This document shows, one piece after another, positions 1-5,001 of a stretch of DNA of 5,001 nt. Numbering within the stretch: the first letter of the stretch is position 1; each line of letters opens with the position of its first letter. The notes under the pieces were generated by a model, which had not been told where the DNA came from, ran no database searches, and saw only the letters and a program-made list of their open reading frames with translations. Source of the DNA: Gemmatimonadaceae bacterium (GTDB lineage Bacteria; Gemmatimonadota; Gemmatimonadetes; Gemmatimonadales; Gemmatimonadaceae). The stretch lies in the NCBI GenBank assembly GCA_025453855.1, contig JALOPO010000166.1, positions 1 through 5,001 on the forward strand. The letters are read 5' to 3'. The position numbers were made by a program, and so were the translations under genes.

Positions 1-9
1 GCCGGGCCG

Positions 10-1509
10 GTGGCCGGTGCGACGGCGCTCCCGCCGCTCGCGCGTCCGCTCATCATGGGCGTCGCGCTCGGCTACCTCGGGCTCATCGTCGCGATCAGCG
101 TCTGGGCCTCGCGCCGCACGAGGACGGCGAGCGACTTCTTCGTCGCCGGCGAGGGGATCGGGCTGGTCGCGCTCACCGTCGCGAGCGTGAGCACGAGCGT
201 CTCCGGCTTCGCCTTCATCGGCGGGCCCGGGCTCCTCTACAGCGCGGGCCTCGGCGCGCTCTTCATCTCGCTCTCGGCGAGCGTGACGAACGTGATGGGG
301 GCGTGGGTGCTGGCCAAGCGCATGCGCCTGCTGGGCGAGGTGCGGCCGATGCTCACCGTCCCCGACGCGATCGGCGCACGCTACGACTCGCCGGCGGCGC
401 AGGGGCTCGCGGCGGTCGCGATCCTCGTCGGCGTGGTCGGCTACATGGCGACCAACGCGCTGGCGATGGGCGTCGTGCTCGACGCGATCTTCGGCGTCGG
501 GCTCGTGCCGGGCGTCTGGATCGGGATGGGGATCACGCTCGCCTACTCGGTGGCGGGGGGGATCCTCGCGGGCATCTACAACGACGTGCTGCAGGGGACG
601 CTGATGGCGATCTCCTCGGTGCTCGTCTTCGCGGTCGTGCTGCAGCTCGGCGGTGGCGGGCTCGGTGGCCACAGCCGCGCGATCCTCGCCACCGATCCGC
701 AGTTCCTGGGGCCGTTCGGGAAGATGGCGCCGCTGCAGGCGCTCTCGCTCTTCTTCGTCTTCGGCGTCGGGTCGCTCGGCCAGCCCGCGGCGATCCACAA
801 GTACTACATGCTGCGCGACCCGCGGCAGCTGCGCTGGTACCCCCTGCTCAAGACGGTGGGGCTGGTGCTCGTGCTGCTGCTCTTCTTCGGCGTCGGCGTG
901 GCGATGAAGTCGATGGTGGCGAGCGGGCGCGTGCCGCCGCTCGCCCGCCCCGACGACGCGACGCCGACCTTCCTGCTGCAGTTCACGCCCACGCTCCTCG
1001 CCGCGCTCGTCTTCAGCGGCGTGGCGGCGGCGACGATGAGCATCACCAACAGCTTCATGAACATCGGCGCGGCGGCGATCACCCACGACCTCCCGCGCGC
1101 CTTCGGCCGCACGGTGCGCGATCCGCTCCGCACGGGACGCATCGCGACGGTGGTGATCTCGCTGCTCGCCATCGCCGTGGCCACCGCGTCCAAGTCGATG
1201 GTCGCCTTCCTCGGGATCTTCGGCTACGGCCTCTTCGCGAGCACGCTCGTGCCGGCGCTCGCGATCGGGTTGAACTGGCAGGGAGCCACGCGGGCCGGCG
1301 CGATCGCGAGCATTTCCACCGGGCTGGTGGTCACGCTCGCCTGCGAGACGCTCGCCTTCCTGAAGGTGATCAGCGTCCCCGCGGGCGTGAGCGTGGCCGG
1401 GCTCTCGCTCGCCTGCTCGATGCTCGTCTTCTTCGCCGTGAGCCGGCTCACGCGGCACGGCGCCGCGGCCACGCTCGCCGATGACATCCGCCTCGTGATG
1501 GAGAGCTGA
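10..1509 (+). CDS. Sodium:solute symporter (SSS/SLC5 family), probable small-carboxylate or metabolite importer
   Basis: Inner-membrane carrier expected to couple inward Na+ flow to uptake of a small organic solute. The 499-residue product has about 13 hydrophobic segments (roughly residues 15-33, 48-71, 80-100, 130-150, 153-186 as two, 190-214, 243-263, 279-300, 325-355, 378-395, 398-421, 428-450, 458-478), the usual SSS size and topology. Family marks are SDFFVAGEGIG (41-51) before the first core helix, SGFAFIGGPG (65-74), AGGILAGIYNDVLQG (182-196), GQPAAIHKYYMLRD (257-270) and an S-I-T-N...ITHDL helix (344-361). The ITHDL ending recalls ActP-type acetate permeases, so a monocarboxylate is possible, but the substrate cannot be read from sequence. 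The GTG at base 10 is the first start visible. The frame is open to base 1, so the start may lie upstream; an ATG at 55 (residue 16) is an alternative, without a clear Shine-Dalgarno. The stop is 2 nt before the hydratase gene. Confidence 0.93.
   Translation: MAGATALPPLARPLIMGVALGYLGLIVAISVWASRRTRTASDFFVAGEGIGLVALTVASVSTSVSGFAFIGGPGLLYSAGLGALFISLSASVTNVMGAWVLAKRMRLLGEVRPMLTVPDAIGARYDSPAAQGLAAVAILVGVVGYMATNALAMGVVLDAIFGVGLVPGVWIGMGITLAYSVAGGILAGIYNDVLQGTLMAISSVLVFAVVLQLGGGGLGGHSRAILATDPQFLGPFGKMAPLQALSLFFVFGVGSLGQPAAIHKYYMLRDPRQLRWYPLLKTVGLVLVLLLFFGVGVAMKSMVASGRVPPLARPDDATPTFLLQFTPTLLAALVFSGVAAATMSITNSFMNIGAAAITHDLPRAFGRTVRDPLRTGRIATVVISLLAIAVATASKSMVAFLGIFGYGLFASTLVPALAIGLNWQGATRAGAIASISTGLVVTLACETLAFLKVISVPAGVSVAGLSLACSMLVFFAVSRLTRHGAAATLADDIRLVMES
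1500..1503 (+). promoter_or_regulatory. Shine-Dalgarno of the hydratase gene
   Basis: GGAG lies 8 nt before the ATG at 1512, inside the last codons of the symporter gene. It supports that start, and the 2-nt gap suggests the two genes are co-transcribed and translationally coupled. Confidence 0.7.
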
Positions 1510-1511
1510 CG

Positions 1512-1931
1512 ATGCGCTTCGACGACCTCGCGGTCGGGATGGTGGCCGAGTTCACCAAGACGGTCACCGAGGCCGACGTGATCGCCTTCGCCGGCCTCTC
1601 CGGCGACTTCAACCCGGTGCACGTGGACGCGGTGGCCGCATCGCGCTCGCGCTTCGGCGAACGCATCGCGCACGGGCTCCTCTCGGCGAGCTTCATCTCG
1701 ACCGTGATCGCGATGAAGCTCCCCGGGCCCGGCACCATCTACCTGGGGCAGACGCTCCGCTTCACGCGCCCCGTGAAGCTCGGCGACACGATCACGGCGC
1801 GCGCCGAGGTGCGCGAGATCGTGGCCGCCAAGCGCCGCGTGATCCTCGCCACCACCTGCACGAACCAGCACGGCGAGCTGGTGGTCGACGGCGAGGCGAC
1901 GGTGCTCGTGCCGGCCGAGGAGTCGTCATGA
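1512..1931 (+). CDS. phaJ: (R)-specific enoyl-CoA hydratase, MaoC-like hotdog fold (PhaJ-like)
   Basis: Cytoplasmic enzyme predicted to interconvert trans-2-enoyl-CoA and (R)-3-hydroxyacyl-CoA, the link between beta-oxidation and polyhydroxyalkanoate (PHA) metabolism. The 139-residue length matches single-domain PhaJ enzymes (Aeromonas caviae PhaJ is 134). The hydratase motif is intact: SGDFNPVHVD at 30-39 carries catalytic Asp32 and His37, followed by AHGLLSAS (53-60) and LPGPGTIYLGQTLRF (69-83), nearly the same as A. caviae PhaJ when recalled from memory. In that alignment the acyl-pocket positions read Ser63, Ile66 and Val131 (Ser62, Leu65 and Val130 in A. caviae numbering), which suggests short-chain substrates. 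The gene follows the symporter by 2 nt and precedes a TonB-dependent receptor. Its stop sits in an ATGA overlap with an upstream in-frame ATG of the receptor frame, judged not to be the receptor start. A general MaoC dehydratase acting on another acyl-CoA is the main alternative. Confidence 0.92.
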   Translation: MRFDDLAVGMVAEFTKTVTEADVIAFAGLSGDFNPVHVDAVAASRSRFGERIAHGLLSASFISTVIAMKLPGPGTIYLGQTLRFTRPVKLGDTITARAEVREIVAAKRRVILATTCTNQHGELVVDGEATVLVPAEESS

Positions 1932-1950
1932 TCGCCCGCGCCATCGCGCC

Positions 1951-1966
1951 CGCGCGTGATCGCGCG
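1951..1966 (+). repeat. Perfect 6-bp hairpin with TGAT loop
   Basis: CGCGCG (1951-1956), loop TGAT, CGCGCG (1961-1966) form a perfect all-GC stem. It is the first of two stems in the gap before the receptor gene. No T-tract follows, so it is not a classical intrinsic terminator. CG-rich repeats also arise by chance at this base composition. Confidence 0.5.
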
Positions 1967-1974
1967 TCCCGTCC

Positions 1975-2003
1975 CGTGTGCGCCCGGCGACGGGCGCCAC
2001 GTG
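1975..2003 (+). repeat. Strong hairpin with GCGA (GNRA) tetraloop
   Basis: Bases 1980-1986 pair perfectly with 1991-1997 (GCGCCCG / CGGGCGC), closing a GCGA loop of the GNRA type, an unusually stable RNA loop. With one bulged base (1998) the stem can extend to 1975/2003, using two G-U pairs. It lies 43-72 nt upstream of the receptor Shine-Dalgarno region. No U-run follows it, so transcript stabilisation, attenuation or pausing are all possible roles. Confidence 0.6.
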
Positions 2004-2039
2004 CTGTGCCCGCAGTTCCCCCTTCGCCCCCGTTCCTCC

Positions 2040-2046
2040 GGAGGAG
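2040..2046 (+). promoter_or_regulatory. Strong Shine-Dalgarno that sets the receptor start
   Basis: GGAGGAG ends 7 nt before the ATG at 2054, near-ideal spacing, and that ATG opens directly into a signal peptide. The motif sits in two overlapping palindromes (CCTCCGGAGG, 2035-2044, and GGAGCTCC, 2043-2050). A small hairpin between 2040-2043 and 2047-2050 could partly mask it. Confidence 0.8.
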
Positions 2047-2053
2047 CTCCCCG

Positions 2054-4570
2054 ATGTCGTCTCTCCGTTCGTGGCGCCAGTTCGCGTGTGCCCTCGCGGC
2101 CCTCGCGCTCGGCGCAACCACCGCGGCCGCGCAGGCCGCCACGGGTCGCATCGCCGGCACGGTGACCGACAGTACGCGCGCCCCGATCGCCAACGCGCAG
2201 GTCGCGGTCACCGGCACCAATCGCGGCGCCCTCACCGGGATCGACGGGCGCTACGTGATCGCGGGCCTCCCCGCGGGGAGCTACACCGTGCGCGTGCAGC
2301 GCATCGGCGAGATCGCCCGCACGATCCCGAACGTCGCCGTCACCGCCGGCGGCACGACCACGCTCGACGTCGTGCTCGCCCGCGCCACGGCGCGGCTGGC
2401 GGGGGTGGTCGTCTCGGCGTCGCGGCGGGAGGAGCGCATCACCGATGCGCCGGTGACCATCTCGCGCCTCGAGGCGAGCGAGATCGCGGCCACCGCCGGC
2501 AACTCCTTCGGGCCGGCGCTCAAGGCGGTCAAGGGCGTCGACTTCATCCAGACCGGCATGCTGGCGGTCGGCATCAACGCGCGCGGCTTCAACAGCGCGT
2601 TCAACAACCGCATGCTGCAGATGGAGGACGGGCGCATCGCCGTGCTCCCCGAGAACGGCCTCCCGGTCGGCAACTTCACCACGATCCCCAAGGTCGACCT
2701 GGCGGCGGTGGAGGTGGTCGTGGGCCCCGGCTCGGCGCTCTACGGCCCCGATGCCAGCAACGGCGTGGTGACGCTCACCACCAAGGACCCGAAGCAGTTC
2801 CCCGGCACCACGCTCGAGGCGACGGTCGGCAACCGCTCGTACACCGGCGTGCAGCTCCGCCACGCGGGTGTGACGGGCGACGGGCGGATCGGCTTCAAGG
2901 TGACGGCCGAGCACTCGAGCGCCGACGACTGGGAGAACACGAACTTCTACGCGCCGGTGATCCCCGGGCAGCGCGTCCGCGAGTCGAACGCGAGCTTCAA
3001 CACCAACGTCACGCGCGGCGGCGGCTCGCTCGTCTGGTACGCCGGCAACGGCGGCCGGCTGGAGCTGAGTGGTGGCGCGTCGCTCTTCAACGGCCTCGGC
3101 AACACGAACGTCGGTCGCAACCAGCTCGAGAACTGGCAGTATCGCCACGTGCAGGCGCGCTGGAGCAGCGAGCACTGGTTCGCGCAGGCCTACCGTGCGC
3201 AGTCGCAGTCGGGCGGCACCTACCAGCTGAACGCCTTCTCGCAGAACCAGGTCCGCTTCCCCACGCTGAGCGTCGACTCGCTGCGCAACCTCTCGGACTT
3301 CCCGACCGACGGGCGGCTGAATGCGGCCGAGATCCAGAACAACTTCCGGATCGCGCCGCTGTTCGACACGCGCGTGGTCTGGGGTGGCCAGTTCCGGCGC
3401 GACCAGGTCTCGTCGAACCGCCAGTGGCTCACCGACCGCTTCACCGGCGAGGACATCGTCATCGACCAGCTGGGCGGCTATGCGCAGGTGGAGACGCCGT
3501 GGACGTCGTGGCTCCGGACCGTCTTCGCCGGCCGCTACGACCGCCACGACTTCTACGATCCGCAGTTCAGCCCCAAGGCCGCGCTCCTCTGGACGCCGGT
3601 GCGCGACAATACCTTCCGCATCTCGTACAACCGCGCCTTCAAGAGCCCGACCACCCTCCAGACGTCCTTCTTCTTCCCGAACTTCTCGCCGCCAGCGGCG
3701 GCGAGCTTCCCCGGGATCGGCGTCATCAACAACCGCAACGGCTTCACCGTGCGCAACGCCGCCGGTGTCGTGCAGCAGACCTTCGCCGCCATCGAGCCCG
3801 AGGTCAACGACACCTACGAGGTGGGTTACAAGGGCGTCTTCGCCGAGAAGCTCTTCGTCGACGTCGCGGGCTACCGGAGCTTCTACGACGCCTTCCTGTC
3901 GCCGCTGGTGACCGTCGCCAACCCGCTCGCCGGGACCTTCTTCCACGACAACACGGGCGCGCGCTTCACCGACCCCACGACCGGCGCGCAGCAGATCGCG
4001 CTCACATACCTCAATCTCGGCAAGGCGCGCGTGCGCGGCGCCGATGCGGGCGTGCGCTATCTCTTCGCCGACGACGTGGTCTTCAACGGGACGTGGAGCT
4101 GGATCCGCCTCGATCGCGTGGAGCGGCGCGCGAGCGACCCGAACAACGTCCCCGGCCAGTTCGCCGAGGCCACCTCGCTCAACGCGCCGTCGGTGCGCTG
4201 GAACGCGGGGATCGACTGGCTCGCGCTCGGCGCGCAGGGGCGCGGGCGCTTCGGCGTGTCGGTGCGCAGCTCGCAGACGTATCGCTTCACCTCGGGCGTG
4301 AACAACGGCTTCATCCCCGGCTTCTGGTCGCTCGACCTGAGCGGCGGCTGGCGCCTGCCGAGGCAGGGGGCGGTGTTCAACGTGAGCGTGCAGAACCTCT
4401 TCACCTGCCAGAAGGGGCGGCAGCTCACGCCGCAGTGGGTCGCGGCCGCGCAGCCGTGGGGGCTCGACCCGAACGGCGGTCGCTGCGGCTTCGGGCGCAA
4501 GCACGTGGAGTTCCTCAATGCACCGGCGATCGGGACGATGGTCTTCGCCGGCCTCCGGTTCGACCGGTGA
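2054..4570 (+). CDS. TonB-dependent outer-membrane receptor with N-terminal CarboxypepD_reg domain
   Basis: Outer-membrane active transporter powered by TonB-ExbBD. From the ATG at 2054 it has 838 residues. A signal peptide (1-28; charged start, hydrophobic core, AQA before the likely cut) is followed by a CarboxypepD_reg-like beta-sandwich (about 30-112: GRIAGTVTDS, GIDGRYVIAGLPAGSYTVRV). A TonB-box-like VVVSAS (118-123) comes next, then the plug (about 128-245, with INARGFNS, ALYGPDASNGVVTLTTKDP) and a barrel of alternating, aromatic-rich strands to the C terminus (for example QFSPKAALLWTP, YEVGYKG). Length and order are complete, with no frameshift seen. The start is fixed by GGAGGAG at 2040-2046 and the signal peptide; a start at 1928 would bury the signal peptide 42 residues in. 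The last residues are GLRFDR rather than the usual terminal Phe. The mature protein has only two cysteines, Cys785 and Cys811. The substrate is unknown; the esterase overlapping its stop suggests a product of ester hydrolysis. Confidence 0.94.
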   Translation: MSSLRSWRQFACALAALALGATTAAAQAATGRIAGTVTDSTRAPIANAQVAVTGTNRGALTGIDGRYVIAGLPAGSYTVRVQRIGEIARTIPNVAVTAGGTTTLDVVLARATARLAGVVVSASRREERITDAPVTISRLEASEIAATAGNSFGPALKAVKGVDFIQTGMLAVGINARGFNSAFNNRMLQMEDGRIAVLPENGLPVGNFTTIPKVDLAAVEVVVGPGSALYGPDASNGVVTLTTKDPKQFPGTTLEATVGNRSYTGVQLRHAGVTGDGRIGFKVTAEHSSADDWENTNFYAPVIPGQRVRESNASFNTNVTRGGGSLVWYAGNGGRLELSGGASLFNGLGNTNVGRNQLENWQYRHVQARWSSEHWFAQAYRAQSQSGGTYQLNAFSQNQVRFPTLSVDSLRNLSDFPTDGRLNAAEIQNNFRIAPLFDTRVVWGGQFRRDQVSSNRQWLTDRFTGEDIVIDQLGGYAQVETPWTSWLRTVFAGRYDRHDFYDPQFSPKAALLWTPVRDNTFRISYNRAFKSPTTLQTSFFFPNFSPPAAASFPGIGVINNRNGFTVRNAAGVVQQTFAAIEPEVNDTYEVGYKGVFAEKLFVDVAGYRSFYDAFLSPLVTVANPLAGTFFHDNTGARFTDPTTGAQQIALTYLNLGKARVRGADAGVRYLFADDVVFNGTWSWIRLDRVERRASDPNNVPGQFAEATSLNAPSVRWNAGIDWLALGAQGRGRFGVSVRSSQTYRFTSGVNNGFIPGFWSLDLSGGWRLPRQGAVFNVSVQNLFTCQKGRQLTPQWVAAAQPWGLDPNGGRCGFGRKHVEFLNAPAIGTMVFAGLRFDR

Positions 4571-5001
4571 TCCGGATCGCGCTGCTCGCGACGTCGGTGC
4601 TCCTCGCACCGTCGTCGCGGGCGCTCGCCCCGGCCGCGCCCCCCGCGCCGCCGGGCATGCCGCCACGTCAGCAGGGGGCGCGCATGACGCCCGATTCGGT
4701 GCAGGTCCGCGTGATCGAGCTCGCGACGTCGCCGGTGGGCGCGCGGCGCTACCGGCTCGTGGTGCCGGCCGGCGACAGACGCACGCCACGGCCGCTCCTG
4801 CTCGTGCTCCACGGCTGCACGCAGGACGCCGCCGACTTCGCGCGCGGCTCGCGCCTCGATCGGGCCGCAACCGAGCGTGGCTGGATCGTGGCGTATGCGG
4901 AGCAACCGCCGGCGGCGAACCCGCGGCGCTGCTGGAACTGGTTCCTCCCGGCGCACCAGCAGCGTGACGCTGGCGAGCCCGCGCTCATCGAGGCGATCCG
5001 T
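4567..5001 (+). CDS. Secreted PHB depolymerase-family esterase (LpqC / CE1-like), 3' end cut by window
   Basis: Predicted exported alpha/beta-hydrolase; relatives cleave PHB oligomers or, in sister groups, feruloyl and acetyl esters of plant polymers. The frame stays open for 145 codons to the last base. The start is taken as GTG 4567, which overlaps the receptor stop (GTGA) and opens directly into a signal peptide (about 1-21). A Pro/Ala linker (22-33) follows, then the hydrolase domain: PLLLVLHGCTQDAADFARGS (76-95), whose HGC turn forms the oxyanion-hole region of the family; a WIVAYAEQ strand (106-113); and NPRRCWNWF (118-126) with GEPALIEAI (136-144), hallmarks of PHB depolymerase-family esterases. 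Cys84 and Cys122 are at positions often both Cys in this family and may form a disulfide. The GxSxG serine, Asp and His lie beyond the window, so catalytic competence is not shown. No strong Shine-Dalgarno precedes the GTG, so translation probably depends on coupling to the receptor. Later ATGs (4657, 4684) would lose the signal peptide. Confidence 0.88.
   Translation, partial: MIRIALLATSVLLAPSSRALAPAAPPAPPGMPPRQQGARMTPDSVQVRVIELATSPVGARRYRLVVPAGDRRTPRPLLLVLHGCTQDAADFARGSRLDRAATERGWIVAYAEQPPAANPRRCWNWFLPAHQQRDAGEPALIEAIR

Larger units (their letters stand above)
1932..2053 (+). other. Intercistronic region with two hairpins, pyrimidine-rich tract and ribosome binding site
   Basis: The 122-nt gap between the hydratase stop and the preferred receptor start. 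It contains two GC-rich inverted repeats (1951-1966 and 1975-2003), a pyrimidine-rich stretch at 2016-2039 with only two G in 24 bases, and a strong Shine-Dalgarno at 2040-2046. It is also open in the receptor frame from an ATG at 1928, but the encoded 42 residues are rich in Arg, Pro and Ala and resemble no domain. No convincing -35/-10 promoter was seen. A role as leader, attenuator or mRNA-processing site is inference. Confidence 0.6.

Noticed and set aside
303..1484. 393-codon open frame on the plus strand in another frame of the symporter gene
   Set aside because: The product is a repetitive Arg/Ala/Gly/Asp sequence typical of an out-of-frame read of GC-rich DNA, while the overlapping frame encodes a clear SSS transporter.
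1224..1871. 215-codon minus-strand open frame across the symporter-hydratase junction
   Set aside because: It is a complementary-strand shadow of two recognised genes and has no family motif.
1998..2003. CACGTG palindrome as a regulator binding site
   Set aside because: A single 6-bp palindrome is common at this base composition, and no matching half-sites or second copy were seen nearby.
1975..2015. Intrinsic terminator after the hydratase gene
   Set aside because: The stem is strong, but no T-run follows it; the next bases are CACGTGCTGTGCCCGCAG-like mixed sequence.
1928..2053. N-terminal extension of the receptor from the ATG at 1928
   Set aside because: It is not used as the annotated start, because it would place 42 Arg/Pro-rich residues before a normal signal peptide and the better Shine-Dalgarno is at 2040-2046. 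Kept as a finding, since the overlap and upstream GAGGAG are real.
1739..4870. Very long open frame on the minus strand (1043 codons) antisense to the hydratase, receptor and esterase
   Set aside because: It is Arg/Ala/Glu/Val-rich without recognisable domains, and lies opposite genes with clear family matches. Long antisense frames are expected where third positions are nearly always G or C, since stops then become rare.
4057..4956. 299-codon minus-strand open frame over the receptor 3' end and esterase
   Set aside because: Low-complexity Arg-rich product with no domain; it is opposite two well-supported genes.
4518..4967. 149-codon plus-strand open frame overlapping the start of the esterase
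   Set aside because: Frame-shifted shadow rich in Ala/Arg/Gly; the other frame from GTG 4567 encodes a recognisable PHB depolymerase-family esterase.

Overview
This is a high-GC (about two thirds or more G+C by eye) stretch of bacterial chromosome with four genes, all on the + strand and packed like an operon. The G/C-biased third codon positions, and an outer-membrane TonB-dependent receptor that carries an N-terminal carboxypeptidase-regulatory-like (CarboxypepD_reg) domain, indicate a high-GC Gram-negative (diderm) bacterium. The style of the receptor resembles those of Gemmatimonadota, but this placement is an inference from sequence style, not a database result.

Layout. (1) 10-1509: a sodium:solute symporter (SSS/SLC5 family) with about 13 membrane segments; its true start may lie just left of the window. 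(2) 1512-1931: a MaoC-fold (R)-specific enoyl-CoA hydratase, very like PhaJ, only 2 nt after the symporter. (3) 1932-2053: a 122-nt gap holding two strong GC-rich hairpins, a pyrimidine-rich tract and a strong Shine-Dalgarno. (4) 2054-4570: a full-length TonB-dependent receptor with signal peptide, CarboxypepD_reg domain, plug and beta-barrel. (5) 4567-5001 and beyond: the first 145 codons of a secreted esterase of the PHB depolymerase / LpqC (CE1-like) family, whose GTG start overlaps the receptor stop codon. It is cut by the window edge before the catalytic serine.

How the genes may work together. Read from outside the cell inwards, the products would be a secreted polyester-type esterase, an outer-membrane active transporter, an inner-membrane Na+-coupled symporter that could carry monocarboxylates, and a cytoplasmic enzyme that interconverts (R)-3-hydroxyacyl-CoA and enoyl-CoA. 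This is a coherent candidate route for using extracellular polyhydroxyalkanoate or other ester-linked polymers, a polyester counterpart of a polysaccharide utilisation locus. Each family assignment is well supported by sequence. The joint pathway and the substrate are inference. An acyl-CoA ligase and the rest of the esterase would have to lie outside the window.

No RNA genes, insertion sequences, CRISPR arrays or recognisable promoters were seen.
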